Position numbers and translations under genes: made by a program. 64,000 nucleotides of DNA from the NCBI GenBank assembly GCA_022844345.1, contig JALHLU010000009.1, positions 164,199 to 228,198 on the forward strand, read 5' to 3'. Under the pieces are notes generated by a model that had not been told where the DNA came from, did no database searches, and worked only from the letters and a program-made list of their open reading frames with translations. Numbering within the stretch: the stretch's first letter is position 1; each line of letters starts with the position of its first letter. The stretch is from Hyphomonadaceae bacterium. Lineage in GTDB: Bacteria > Pseudomonadota > Alphaproteobacteria > Caulobacterales > Hyphomonadaceae. Of the stretch, positions 1 through 8,648 are shown piece after piece.

Positions 1-546
1 CTGCCCGGTCGCCGAGACGAACATGCAGATGCCCGCAAGCACCAGCATGCCTGACGACACCTGGAAGATGAGATAGCGCGTCGCAGCGCGCACACTCTCT
101 CGCGATCGCGGCGCGAGGACCTGGAAGACGGACGTTATTGCAGTGAGCTCCCATGTGATGAACAGACTCACGAGGTCGCCAACAAAAACAGCCGTGACGG
201 CAGCGCCAGCGTAGAGCATCGCGGTTGCATCCTGCAGCGGATCGCGCCGGTGGAGGGAGTAGATGCCGAACAGGGCCGCAGCGATGATAAAGGCAAGACC
301 GAACAGAAAGGACAGGCTGTCGGGCCGGTAGAGCACAAGCTCAAGCCCCAGAACGCTCACAGTCGACAGGTTGCTGCCGAGGCCTTCGGCGCTGATCAGC
401 GCAACCAGCGCAATTGCTGGCCCGCCGACCATCAGGAAAGCGCGCAATGCGTTGTTGCGCGCGAACGGCACAAAAAGCGCCGCCGCCAGAATGAAGAAGC
501 CCGGATTGGTGTTGGCCAGCCAGTCGGCGAGGCGTTCAACGGTCAC
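1..546 (-). CDS. Mrp-type antiporter subunit D homologue (third copy), C-terminus cut off by window edge
   Basis: This is a proton-pumping membrane subunit of the MrpD/NuoN/NuoM family. About 180 N-terminal residues are present and the rest lies beyond base 1. The GTG start at 546 follows a GGGGAGG-type ribosome site and overlaps the stop of the preceding small membrane gene by 11 bp. The reverse strand translates into regularly spaced hydrophobic helices (for example FFILAAALFVPFA and LSFLFGLAFIIAAALFGIYSL), followed by a segment matching the family's TM4-6 region (FVGDLVSLFITWELTAITS). It is the last visible gene of the Mrp operon and its third D-type subunit. The family assignment is good; which ion it moves cannot be told. 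Confidence 0.82.
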   Translation of the reverse strand, partial: MTVERLADWLANTNPGFFILAAALFVPFARNNALRAFLMVGGPAIALVALISAEGLGSNLSTVSVLGLELVLYRPDSLSFLFGLAFIIAAALFGIYSLHRRDPLQDATAMLYAGAAVTAVFVGDLVSLFITWELTAITSVFQVLAPRSRESVRAATRYLIFQVSSGMLVLAGICMFVSATGQ

Positions 547-865
547 GGCCCGCCTCCCCGCTTCGTGTTTCGTAATAGTCTTCACGCCGCCGCAGCAGAC
601 GGCCCAGCGGCCATCCGCTCAGCACCGCGCCGGCGAACGAGATAAAGCCGAACCCCGCGTAGAAGCCCGGCATCGACGTGATGTCCTTGATCGGCTTGTA
701 AGACAGCCAAACCTCAAGCCCGATGGATGCAACGCCGACGATGGCCAGCCCTATGGCGAGGGCACGCACGAACATCTTCCCGCGCATCCACGAGAAAAGC
801 AGCACAGACAGCGGATGCTCTCCCTGCTCGCCCAGCGGAGTTTCTTGCCTGTCGTTCTCGGTCAC
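536..865 (-). CDS. small two-TM protein inside the Mrp operon
   Basis: This 109-residue protein has two hydrophobic segments, around residues 35-57 (ALAIGLAIVGVASIGLEVWL) and 70-93 (GFYAGFGFISFAGAVLSGWP), and an Arg-rich tail. I do not recognise a named family. The GTG start at 865 shares its TGA/GTG bases with the stop of the upstream D subunit, and the gene overlaps the next D subunit by 11 bp. Translation is therefore likely coupled, which suggests an accessory subunit of the complex. A longer frame reaching 949 exists, but it would run deep into the upstream gene, so the GTG start is preferred. Confidence 0.7.
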   Translation of the reverse strand: MTENDRQETPLGEQGEHPLSVLLFSWMRGKMFVRALAIGLAIVGVASIGLEVWLSYKPIKDITSMPGFYAGFGFISFAGAVLSGWPLGRLLRRREDYYETRSGEAGRDR

Positions 866-2355
866 GGCGCGCCCTCCATGATGGTGACTGCCCTGATTGG
901 CGCAAGGTAGTTCGCAAGCGGATCTGCCAGGAAGAACAACACGACGCACGCTGCCGCCGCCACGCAGACCGCCACTACGGCCGTGCCCGGCGTCCCACCC
1001 GGCCGCACGAATTCGCGTGCAGGCTCCTCACCGATCGGCGGGAACAGCGCCCTGAATGCGATCGGAAGCAGATAGACAAGGCCCAGCAGCGAGGATGCAA
1101 CGAGCGCCCACGCCGTCAACCAGTGGCCCCCTTCAAACGACGCGGTCATCAGCAACAGCTTGGACCACATCGCCGCCATCGGAGGCAGGCCGATGATGCC
1201 AAGGCTGGCGACAAGGAACGCAGTGAAGACCCACGGCATGCGCCGCCCCAGGCCGCCCATCTCGGAGACGCGACTTGCCCCGGTCGCAACGTAGATGGCG
1301 CCAGCGCACATGAAGAGCGTGATCTTGGCGACGGCGTGGAACACCATGTGCAGCCCGCCCGCCACCAGCCCGGACGCCATGGGCAGCATCGCGGCCGACG
1401 TGATATAGGCCAGCTGCCCTACTGTGGACCAGGCTAGCCTTGCCTTGAGATCATCCTTCGTCATCGCAACCAGCGAAGCGATCACGATTGTCGCAGCGCC
1501 GATCCAGAGTATCCAAGTGGCGGCGGAAAGTTCGGTGATCAGGTCCGGTCCGAAAATGTAGGCTGACACCTTCAGCACGGTGAACACACCTGCTTTCACC
1601 ACAGCCACCGCATGCAGCAGGGCCGAGACGGGAGCGGGCGCCACCATCGCGGCAGGCAGCCAGCCATGCAGCGGCATAAGCGCCGCCTTCGCCGCACCAA
1701 ATACGAGGAGCAGCAACAGAACGCTGCCAGCGACATCATCGACGCGCCCGGCAAGCAGGCCGCCCGCAACAAAGCTGGTTGATCCCGCAATCGCCTGAAC
1801 GCCGACAATCCCGGGCAGAAGCAGCAACACGGAGGCGCCGACCAGCGTCATCAGATAGATGCGTCCGCCTCTGCGCGCTGCAGGCGTGCCCGCATGCGTC
1901 ACCAGCGGATAGGTCGCGAAAGTCAGCACCTCGTAGAATACAAACAAGGTGAACAGGTTCGCCGCCAACGCGATGCCCATCACGCCGAACATGGCAATGG
2001 CGAAACACATGTAGAACCGCGTCTGGTTCGCCTCGCGCTTGCCGCGCATATAGCCGATGGAGAACAGTGAATTGACGCCCCACAGCACACTCGCCATCAC
2101 GGCGAACAGCGCGCCCAGAGGCTCGGCCCGGAAAGCGATCGAAAGCCCTGCAACAGGCTGTGCCACCATCAGCTCCGGCGGTTCGCCCTGCCCCACGCGC
2201 ATGAAAATCGAGATCGCGACGACAGCCAGAACAACGCAAGACACCAGCGTCAGCGTCTCGCGCACGTCCGGCATGCGGCCAACCGCATAGGTCACCGCAG
2301 CCGAGAACAGCGGAAGGCCTAGCGCCAGAAGAATAAGTAGCTCGCCCGTGTTCAT
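862..2355 (-). CDS. mrpD: Mrp-type Na+/H+ antiporter subunit D (second copy)
   Basis: This 497-residue polytopic protein of the NuoL/M/N-MrpA/D family provides a proton channel module in the antiporter. The hallmark region KAALMPLHGWLPAAM, followed by a second conserved Lys (AVVKAGVF), is present, as is the FYEVLTFATYPLV segment typical of TM5 with its charged Glu. The length is normal for MrpD. It overlaps the upstream D copy by 4 bp (ATGA) and the downstream small gene by 4 bp. A paralogue lies directly upstream, so the operon encodes several D-type pumps. The transported cation is not predictable from sequence. Confidence 0.9.
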   Translation of the reverse strand: MNTGELLILLALGLPLFSAAVTYAVGRMPDVRETLTLVSCVVLAVVAISIFMRVGQGEPPELMVAQPVAGLSIAFRAEPLGALFAVMASVLWGVNSLFSIGYMRGKREANQTRFYMCFAIAMFGVMGIALAANLFTLFVFYEVLTFATYPLVTHAGTPAARRGGRIYLMTLVGASVLLLLPGIVGVQAIAGSTSFVAGGLLAGRVDDVAGSVLLLLLVFGAAKAALMPLHGWLPAAMVAPAPVSALLHAVAVVKAGVFTVLKVSAYIFGPDLITELSAATWILWIGAATIVIASLVAMTKDDLKARLAWSTVGQLAYITSAAMLPMASGLVAGGLHMVFHAVAKITLFMCAGAIYVATGASRVSEMGGLGRRMPWVFTAFLVASLGIIGLPPMAAMWSKLLLMTASFEGGHWLTAWALVASSLLGLVYLLPIAFRALFPPIGEEPAREFVRPGGTPGTAVVAVCVAAAACVVLFFLADPLANYLAPIRAVTIMEGAP

Positions 2356-3875
2356 GGTCGCACCTCGAACAGGCGCGCGGCGCCCGCCTGCGAGAGCTGC
2401 TCGGGTATGGAAGCATCAAGACCGAACCAGATCGACAGACCCGCAAGCGCCAGCAGCGGCGCCAGCGCGCCAAGCGGCGCCTCCTTTGCCCGCGGCGCAC
2501 CCGGCGCAGGCGCCCGAAAGAACATCGCCTCCATGATGCGGCCGACATAGATCACGGTCAGCACCGAACCGGCCGCCATGACAACCGCGATCCAGATCTG
2601 CCCACTCGCAATCGCCGCCTCGATAAGCCCCCACTTGGCGAGGAAACCCATGGTGAGCGGCGTGCCGACGAGGCTGGCGGCGCCAACCGCAAAGGCCACG
2701 GCCGTCCACGGAGCCTCGCGCGCAACGCCTGCGAATTCGTCCAGCCGCCGCGCCCCAATACTCAACGCGAGCGCCCCCAACGCCATGAACATCGCCGCCT
2801 TCATCAGGCCATGCGCCACGATGTAGAACACCGATGCAGAAAGTCCTTGCGCGCTGCCAAGTGCAAAGCCGAGGAAGATGAAACCCACCTGCGCGATGGA
2901 CGAGAACGCGATGATGCGCCGGAGTTCGCGCTCAAACACCGCCTGGATCGAGCAGATGATGGCTCCCGCTGCGGCGAGCGGCGCGAGCACCCATGTGAGG
3001 AAGGCTTCCCCGAACGCTGTACCATCCGGAAACACTTCGAACAGGAAGCGCGCCATCAGGTAGATCGAGGCCTTTGTGGCGGTCGCCGCGAGGAAAATTG
3101 ACATCAGCGACGGCGCGTGGGCATAGGCGCCTGGAAGCCAGCCATGCAGCGGGAACATCGCCGCCTTGATGCCGAGCCCCACCATGATGAAGGCAAAACC
3201 TGCCTGCACGGAAGCATTTTGGTCGAGCGTGCTCAGGCGCGCGGCCATGTCGGCCATGTTCAGCGTGCCGGTGGCCGCATAGAGGAAGCCCACGCCGATC
3301 ACGTAGAGCGTTGCGCCGACGGTGCCCAGGATCAGGTAGTTGAATGCTGCCGGCAGGGCGCGCCGGTCGCGTCCCTCGCCGATCGCAATAAGCGCGTAGG
3401 TGCCGATCGAGGAAATTTCGAGGAACACGAACGCGTTGAAGGCGTCACCCGTGTAGACAATGCCAACCAACCCCGCCTGGCAAAGCAAGAAGCCTGCTTG
3501 AAAAAGGGTGTGCTTCTCGGTGCGGACTTCCGCGACAAGGCTGTGCCCGGAGAAGACGGCGGCCAGCGCGCCGACCGCGCCAATCAGCAGACCGAGCAGC
3601 GCGCCCATGGCGTCGATGCGCAGGGCAATCCCAAGAGGCGGGTTGAAGCCGCCCAGCACATATACAATTGCCCCCTCGCGCATCGCCTCGGTAGCGACAG
3701 CCAACGCCATCCAGCCCCCGAACAACGACGCGATCACCGAAATCATCCATCCAGTGCGCCCGCTTGGCGCCAGCGCGGCTGCGCATGCGCCGAGCAGCGG
3801 CACGATGATGGCCAGGACAGGCGCCTGCGCTGTCAGCGTGGGCGGAGCGACATAAAGCGTTTCGAGCAGGATCAC
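2352..3875 (-). CDS. mrpD: Mrp-type Na+/H+ antiporter subunit D (first copy)
   Basis: This 507-residue integral membrane protein belongs to the MrpD/NuoN family. It shows the conserved KAAMFPLHGWLPGAYAHAP block, a downstream Lys in ATKASIYLMAR, and the FVFLEISSIGTYALIA segment with the family Glu. The N-terminus (VAPPTLTAQAPVLAIIVPLLGACAAAL) is a typical first helix. Its start overlaps the mrpC stop by 4 bp and its end overlaps the next D subunit by 4 bp. This is the copy in the canonical C-then-D position, so it is the best candidate for the orthologous MrpD. Confidence 0.92.
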   Translation of the reverse strand: MILLETLYVAPPTLTAQAPVLAIIVPLLGACAAALAPSGRTGWMISVIASLFGGWMALAVATEAMREGAIVYVLGGFNPPLGIALRIDAMGALLGLLIGAVGALAAVFSGHSLVAEVRTEKHTLFQAGFLLCQAGLVGIVYTGDAFNAFVFLEISSIGTYALIAIGEGRDRRALPAAFNYLILGTVGATLYVIGVGFLYAATGTLNMADMAARLSTLDQNASVQAGFAFIMVGLGIKAAMFPLHGWLPGAYAHAPSLMSIFLAATATKASIYLMARFLFEVFPDGTAFGEAFLTWVLAPLAAAGAIICSIQAVFERELRRIIAFSSIAQVGFIFLGFALGSAQGLSASVFYIVAHGLMKAAMFMALGALALSIGARRLDEFAGVAREAPWTAVAFAVGAASLVGTPLTMGFLAKWGLIEAAIASGQIWIAVVMAAGSVLTVIYVGRIMEAMFFRAPAPGAPRAKEAPLGALAPLLALAGLSIWFGLDASIPEQLSQAGAARLFEVRP

Positions 3876-4321
3876 CGAGCAGGCTCCGCCTGTTCGGCGG
3901 TCACGCGGCTGAGCGCCTCGATTTCATCGGCCTCGACAGTGCCGTAGGCCTCGCGCACGCGCACCGCGATGGCGAGTCCGACCGCCAGCGTCGCGACGCC
4001 GACAACGATGGCTGTCAGGATGAGGACGTGCGGCAATGGGTTTGCGTAGACGACGCCGTCAACTCCGAACTGCTGCACATAGGCAGGATCGAGTTGCGAG
4101 GCCAGCGCTTTGCCGTCCACGCTGCCGGCATCAAGCGTGATCGCTGCCGTTGCGCCGCTGACCTTGCTCAGACTGATGTAGAACAGCCCGGTCGACGACT
4201 GGAACAGCGCAAGGCCGATCATGCGCTTGATCAGGTTTCCGCTCGAGAAAACGATGAACAGCCCCGCCATCATCAGGGCGACGACGATCACATAGTTGAA
4301 GTGAGAGGCCAGCCAGCTCAT
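3872..4321 (-). CDS. mrpC: Mrp-type antiporter subunit C (NuoK-like)
   Basis: This 149-residue protein has three TM helices and the NuoK/MrpC signature GNLIKRMIGLALFQSSTGLFYISLS after the first helix, then PHVLILTAIVVGVATLAVGLAIAVRV. It is a little longer than usual because of an extra loop (about residues 55-90) between helices 2 and 3. The C-terminal tail is acidic. It overlaps both neighbours by 4 bp, consistent with coupled translation in the mrp operon. Function follows from the family: it is a membrane subunit required for assembly and ion translocation. Confidence 0.92.
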   Translation of the reverse strand: MSWLASHFNYVIVVALMMAGLFIVFSSGNLIKRMIGLALFQSSTGLFYISLSKVSGATAAITLDAGSVDGKALASQLDPAYVQQFGVDGVVYANPLPHVLILTAIVVGVATLAVGLAIAVRVREAYGTVEADEIEALSRVTAEQAEPAR

Positions 4322-5388
4322 GAGCCTCGCTCCGCCTTGATCGCCTCGATCGTGCGGCCGGCGAAACCATAGAAGATCGACACCATGGTCGACGCCACAG
4401 TGAGCAAGACGCCAAGTTCAATGAACAGGATGCCGAAATGCTGCCCCCAATGATGGGGCTTGTCCGGATCGCCCAGCAGGCCCGGCGGGATCATCGCCTC
4501 TACCTGCGGCGTGAATAGAAAATCGTAGTCGAGGAAACCGCCGCCATTGACGAGGCAGACGATGCCGACGCCAGTGTACAGCACCACCCCGAAGGCCGAG
4601 ATCGAGCGCATGACGCCCGGACGAAACGCCTTCGTCGTCTCCCCCAGCCCGAAAATCATGGCGTGCAGGATGACCGCGACCGCCATGATCACGCCGGCCT
4701 GGAAGCCGCCTCCGGCCCCCAGATCGCCATGGAACTGCACATAGAGGGCAAACAGCACGATGAGGGGGATCAGCATCTTGGAGATCACCCGCAGCACGAC
4801 ATGGTGGTCGCCCATCACGTCGACTGTAGGAGCTGTGTCGACCCGCGGCCCGAAGCCAAGCATCAGGGCGACCCCAACACAGGCCGCGAAGATCACGGTG
4901 GTCTCGCCCAGTGTGTCAAAGCCGCGATAGCTGGCAAGCACTGCAGTGACCACGTTTGGCGCACCAATGTCGCCATAGGTCGTTTCAAGATATATTCGAC
5001 CGACATGGCTGTTGGCTGGCGAGGCGGGATCGCCAAAATTGGGCAGCCCGCCCGCGGCATAGATCAGGACGCCTCCAACAACCAACACCAGAATCGCGGG
5101 GACAACCTGAAGGCGCCAGTTGACCCGAACGACTTCGCCATGCGTCAGCAGAATTGCGCCAAGCAGGACGATTGTTGAAATCCCCGCGCCGACCACGGCT
5201 TCGGTGAAAGCGACGTCGGCCGCGTCCATCACCATGAGCCAGGCGGCTACGACGAAAGAGTAGACGCCCATCAACAGGATCGCTGCAAGCAGGCTTCGTG
5301 TGCGCACGACCGCCAGCGCAATCGCAAGAAGCATGAGCAGCAGGGCGACGTTCAGTGCGAAATTGGCGTCAAGAAAGGGCGTGGTCAT
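4318..5388 (-). CDS. mrpB: fused MbhD/MbhE-MrpB antiporter subunit
   Basis: This 356-residue membrane protein combines two parts. Residues 1-85 resemble the DUF4040/MbhD segment normally at the C-terminus of MrpA (GVYSFVVAAWLMVMDAADVA, AVVGAGISTIVLLGAILLT), followed by an MbhE-like stretch with PNVVTAVLASYRGFDTLGE. Residues from about 190 to 345 are MrpB-like, with the GAGGGFQAGVI motif corresponding to the usual PGGGFQGG. So the C-terminal end of MrpA has been joined to MrpB, and no MrpA N-terminal pump is present in the window; D-type copies may take its place. It overlaps mrpG and mrpC by 4 bp each. Confidence 0.88.
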   Translation of the reverse strand: MTTPFLDANFALNVALLLMLLAIALAVVRTRSLLAAILLMGVYSFVVAAWLMVMDAADVAFTEAVVGAGISTIVLLGAILLTHGEVVRVNWRLQVVPAILVLVVGGVLIYAAGGLPNFGDPASPANSHVGRIYLETTYGDIGAPNVVTAVLASYRGFDTLGETTVIFAACVGVALMLGFGPRVDTAPTVDVMGDHHVVLRVISKMLIPLIVLFALYVQFHGDLGAGGGFQAGVIMAVAVILHAMIFGLGETTKAFRPGVMRSISAFGVVLYTGVGIVCLVNGGGFLDYDFLFTPQVEAMIPPGLLGDPDKPHHWGQHFGILFIELGVLLTVASTMVSIFYGFAGRTIEAIKAERGS

Positions 5389-5750
5389 GGCCGGCTCTCG
5401 CCCTTCGTCGCAGCCTCCGGCGAATCGTTCCCGCGCATGAACTCGAAGTTGCCGATGCGCGGTCGATGGCCGGAACTATAGGCTGCACTGGCCAGCGCAT
5501 TCGAGGCTGTCGGCGTCGTCAGCATGACGAAGGCCCAAACAAAGAAGAGCTTCAGAGTGACGATGCCCGGTTCCGCCAGGAAGGCCATCCCCAGCAGCAT
5601 CAGGGTGGCCCCGCCAGTGTCGGTGAGGCTGGCTGCGTGGATGCGTGTGTAGACGTCTGGAAATCGCAGAACGCCTACGGCTCCCATGATCGACCAGATG
5701 GCGCCGATTGCGACAAGCCCGCCGCCAACCCAGTGAAGCGCGTCAGCCAT
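5385..5750 (-). CDS. mrpG: Mrp-type antiporter subunit G
   Basis: This 121-residue MrpG/PhaG/MnhG-family protein has three TM helices. The first carries the family pattern GGGLVAIGAIWSIMGAVGVLRFPDVYTRIHAASLTDTGG, where the RFPDVYTRxHA block is diagnostic. The hydrophilic C-terminal tail ends in charged residues. The start overlaps mrpF by 8 bp and the end overlaps the mrpB fusion by 4 bp. It is a small membrane subunit needed for complex assembly, as known for the family. Confidence 0.92.
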   Translation of the reverse strand: MADALHWVGGGLVAIGAIWSIMGAVGVLRFPDVYTRIHAASLTDTGGATLMLLGMAFLAEPGIVTLKLFFVWAFVMLTTPTASNALASAAYSSGHRPRIGNFEFMRGNDSPEAATKGESRP

Positions 5751-6042
5751 TCTTGTGCTCCTTTTCTGGAGCGGCAGTCAGCGGACTTGCAAGTGTGCGA
5801 TAGCGAAAGAATTTCATCAGAGCGATCGTCGCGACGAAGTTGATCAGCGCATAAACCAACGCGACATCGAGAAATGCCGGGCGGCCAAACAGAAACCCGA
5901 TCAGCGCAATCAAGAGCACGGTCTTGGTGCCGATCGAATTGGCCGCAAGTATCCGGTCATAGTGCGAAGGCCCCACGATCGCGCGGACGATCATGAGCGC
6001 CATGGCCACCACGAGGCCCGCAACTCCAGCCGCGACAAGCAT
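5743..6042 (-). CDS. mrpF: Mrp-type antiporter subunit F
   Basis: This 99-residue protein has three predicted TM helices and matches the MrpF/PhaF family. A first helix (GVAGLVVAMALMIVRAIVGPS) is followed by the conserved YDRILAANSIGTKTVLLIALIGFLFGRPAFLDVALVYALINFVATIALMKFF block. The D of FLDVALVYALINF lies where the family has a functionally important acidic residue. It starts 3 bp after the mrpE stop and overlaps mrpG. The short Lys/Glu-rich tail is unremarkable. Confidence 0.92.
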   Translation of the reverse strand: MLVAAGVAGLVVAMALMIVRAIVGPSHYDRILAANSIGTKTVLLIALIGFLFGRPAFLDVALVYALINFVATIALMKFFRYRTLASPLTAAPEKEHKNG

Positions 6043-6045
6043 GCC

Positions 6046-6546
6046 CTAGTCCCTGCCCTTGCCGCCGATATCGGCCGCCCGCGACGACCTGCGGTCCATG
6101 TCCGTGAAACTGTCTGCGCCCGCATTCTCGCGCACCAGCGCGTGCACCTTCAATACCTGTCCATCAACGTCAACCGTCACTGTTCCCGGCGTGAGCGTGA
6201 TTGAGTTGGCGAACAAAGCCTTGCCAAGGCTCGTCCGTGTTCCCGTGCGTATCTCCATCATGGCTGGATCAATGCTCTGGCGAATGCCCACGATGCGGGT
6301 AACGACAGCCAGGTTGGCCTTTATGATCTCGCCCAGTAGCCAGCCCGTGTACAGCATCAGCGGCAAGACGCGGAGATAGGGCGAACCATCGCGGTCCACC
6401 ACCTTCAGCCTTGCCGAAATCCACAGCGTTGCAAGAACGGCAATTACAGATAGCCCCAGGAAGAGTGGGGACGTCTCGCCGGACATGGCAAACCAGAACA
6501 CGGCGAGCGCAGCAGCGAGACCAAATCCATACGTCATGAATCTCAT
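6046..6546 (-). CDS. mrpE: Mrp-type antiporter subunit E
   Basis: This is the first gene of the visible mrp operon. The 166-residue protein has two or three N-terminal TM helices (FGLAAALAVFWFAMSG, LFLGLSVIAVLATLWISARL, YTGWLLGEIIKANLAVVTRIV) and a cytoplasmic C-terminal domain (FANSITLTPGTVTVDVDGQVLKVHAL), which is the MrpE signature. I chose the ATG at 6546 because a GGAGG site sits 9 bp upstream. The frame stays open to 6687, but that extension is Arg-rich and has no family similarity. A roughly 195-bp upstream gap (6547-6741) should hold the operon promoter. Confidence 0.92.
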   Translation of the reverse strand: MRFMTYGFGLAAALAVFWFAMSGETSPLFLGLSVIAVLATLWISARLKVVDRDGSPYLRVLPLMLYTGWLLGEIIKANLAVVTRIVGIRQSIDPAMMEIRTGTRTSLGKALFANSITLTPGTVTVDVDGQVLKVHALVRENAGADSFTDMDRRSSRAADIGGKGRD

Positions 6547-6741
6547 GGTCACACGCCTCCGCCGCCAACGGCGCTGAATCCGATGCTCATTTGAGAATGG
6601 ACTTGAACGACTCCGGCGGAAAATTCCAGTAAAACCGGTTGGGCGCAGTCGATTTCCGGACGAGGTCCGCAAATGATCGCTCGTCACGCCTGCAGAGCGC
6701 CGGAAAAGCAGTATTCAGTCTCTGAATGTCAGGCGCGGAAC

Positions 6742-7935
6742 TTATGGCCGCCGGGCCAGCGAACGCAACTCGCGGCCAAAGCCTGTGGCCTCGTCGTCTT
6801 CCTCTCCACCCACAAGCTCGGGCGAGAAAGCGGAACTCAGCGACCAGTTCCAGTAACGCAGCACGGTCTGGGCCTTCGCCACGGCGATGGTCTCGTAGAC
6901 TTCCGACACGCGCGTGAAGTCAGCCCCGTGATCGTCTCGGTGCAATGCCCGCCACAACAGGCGCAGGTAGGGCCGTTTCAGGCCGGTGGCCTTGCACAAC
7001 ACGGCGAGGCCCTCTCCACCCACATCCTGGAAGATACGTTCAGCCGTGGTCGCCTTGATGCCGGACAAAGCGGCGATGTCCACGACAGCTTCGGGCGACA
7101 GCCCCCCGACAGAAGCAGCCTCAAGGGCCGCCTCCAGGCTTTCGTGGGGCGAGCGATCAATGGCCGACCGGTCGCGCTGGCGGCGCTCGATCACCTGAAG
7201 GGCCTTGCGCACCACGGGATCCGTTCCCTCGGCGGCATAGCGGAAGATGTCGCCGCACATGTCGATCAACAGCGTCCGCTCCGCCGAGAAGCGAAGCAGG
7301 ATCTGCCTGCGTTCGGCTGCGGCGGCCCACCAGAACATTGCAAGCGCATGTGCCGGGCGGACTTCCTCGCGGTTGATGAGCAGAGGCGGCAAGGCCGGCG
7401 CGTTGCGCGAGGCGCTTACCATTAGCTCGACGGCGCGGTCCGACAGCCGCGACTGCGAATTGTCCAGCAGGGCCTTCATCGCAACCGTGTCACCCGTTTC
7501 GGCTATCGCCGAGGCGACAGCGGGGCCGATGTCCCGGCGATTGGCGACGGCGACGCGATGCGGCGTGCTGCCGTGCGCCACGATGTGACTGAGATCGGCG
7601 TCATCGAACGCGCGGTTATCGGCAAGGATCAGCTGCGCCACGTGCGGCACGTCCAGGGCGAGGAACCTGAGCAGGCGCTTGGGGGCCTGGGACATCTCCT
7701 GCAGGCGCCGCGCGCAAAGCTCACGCGCTGCGACATCGGACTCCAGCAGGATTTCAAGCAGCAGGTCGCCCGCGATGGCGCGATCCTGGATGTTCCCGCG
7801 CGAGGACGGCAAGGCGACCACGTCCATCAGCCGGCGAAGCAAGGAGCGGCGGGCAAAGCCATCCGGCTGGGCGAGCGCAAGTCCCTCACCGCCATTGGCG
7901 ACGCGAGCCTCGCCAAAGGTCGAACTATCCGACAT
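6742..7935 (-). CDS. DUF2336 domain protein
   Basis: This 397-residue soluble, mostly helical protein has HEAT-like helical pairs. It matches the alphaproteobacterial DUF2336 family. Recognisable features are the opening RRSLLRRLMDVVALPSS region, LILADNRAFDDADLSHIVAHGS, and the ISRRRDIG-like block (here VANRRDIGPAVASAIAETGD) that recurs in this family. No enzyme motif or TM helix is seen. DUF2336 proteins are often found near cell-cycle or envelope genes, but the molecular role is unknown. It is a separate transcription unit from the downstream mrp operon. Confidence 0.8.
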   Translation of the reverse strand: MSDSSTFGEARVANGGEGLALAQPDGFARRSLLRRLMDVVALPSSRGNIQDRAIAGDLLLEILLESDVAARELCARRLQEMSQAPKRLLRFLALDVPHVAQLILADNRAFDDADLSHIVAHGSTPHRVAVANRRDIGPAVASAIAETGDTVAMKALLDNSQSRLSDRAVELMVSASRNAPALPPLLINREEVRPAHALAMFWWAAAAERRQILLRFSAERTLLIDMCGDIFRYAAEGTDPVVRKALQVIERRQRDRSAIDRSPHESLEAALEAASVGGLSPEAVVDIAALSGIKATTAERIFQDVGGEGLAVLCKATGLKRPYLRLLWRALHRDDHGADFTRVSEVYETIAVAKAQTVLRYWNWSLSSAFSPELVGGEEDDEATGFGRELRSLARRP

Positions 7936-8054
7936 GGAGCCCCTGTTCGCTGCAGCAAACAGAGTGGGCCCGATGCGGTTAACGGAGCCTCAACCTGCGA
8001 CACGTTCGCGAAAACATACCGTATACTCGGAACTCGCCCCGATCCGGCTCGGAA

Positions 8055-8510
8055 TCATTGGCCTGGGCGGGCGCGGCCGGGGTGGATCACGATCACTGCG
8101 ATCAGCGCGGCAAGCAGGCCCAGCAGCAGATAAAGCAGGCCCGACGGGTCGGTTTCGACCGTCGAAACGCCGCCGCCCTCGCCGATCGTATCCACCGGCA
8201 CCGATATACCCTGGATCACCAGCTGCACGACCAGCGCGGCCAGAAACAGCATCACAATGAAGCCGAGGATGGCCCCCGCCCGGCGCGTGAATGGCGCCAG
8301 GATCAACAAGCCCGCAAGAACCTCCAGCGCGCCCACCGCAAAGCGGCCCAGCGGCTCAAAGTAGGCGATGCCCGAGGTAGCCCGGAATACCTCGAAAAGG
8401 TGGTTCCTGGCCGGCGGCTGGGGCGCCAGCGTTTCCAGCGCCACCCAGAACAGCATGACCGCCAGGAACAAGCCCAGCACCCAGCTTCCCAACGTCCGCG
8501 CCTCACGCAT
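8055..8510 (-). CDS. DoxX-like four-TM membrane protein
   Basis: This 151-residue protein has four TM helices (about residues 5-27, 49-73, 77-98 and 122-146). The pattern is typical of DoxX-like proteins: a short periplasmic loop with PARNHLFEVFRATSGIAYFEPLGRF, then GALEVLAGLLILAPFTRRAGAILGF. I chose the ATG at 8510 because GGGAGCG lies just upstream, while the longer frame to 8567 has no ribosome site. No catalytic motif is visible. Members of this superfamily are linked to quinone or redox maintenance, but function here is open. Confidence 0.7.
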   Translation of the reverse strand: MREARTLGSWVLGLFLAVMLFWVALETLAPQPPARNHLFEVFRATSGIAYFEPLGRFAVGALEVLAGLLILAPFTRRAGAILGFIVMLFLAALVVQLVIQGISVPVDTIGEGGGVSTVETDPSGLLYLLLGLLAALIAVIVIHPGRARPGQ

Positions 8511-8584
8511 CGTACGCTCCCTCACGACCACAGGGCCCACAATGGCCCAAAACCGGCAGGACGACAAACGCCCCGGTCAGGCGC

Positions 8585-8621
8585 AAGCAAAGGGCGCCGT
8601 CATGACAACATGACGACGCCC
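8585..8621 (-). terminator. Rho-independent terminator of the EF-hand gene
   Basis: Arms 8592-8604 and 8609-8621 form a 13-bp stem with one mismatch and a 4-nt loop. Read on the minus strand, the stem is followed by a T-rich stretch (TTTGCTT). It lies 28 bp after the stop of the EF-hand gene, which is transcribed in this direction, and before the DoxX-like gene, so the two are probably separate units. Confidence 0.65.
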
Positions 8622-8648
8622 TCCAAAGTCCTTGCCCTTACGTGGCCG

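Noticed and set aside
1..6546. Complex I or membrane-bound hydrogenase operon
   Set aside because: The D-type subunits resemble Nuo proteins, but the E, F and G subunits and the MrpB fusion are specific to Mrp. No quinone-binding, Fe-S or Ni-Fe subunit is present.
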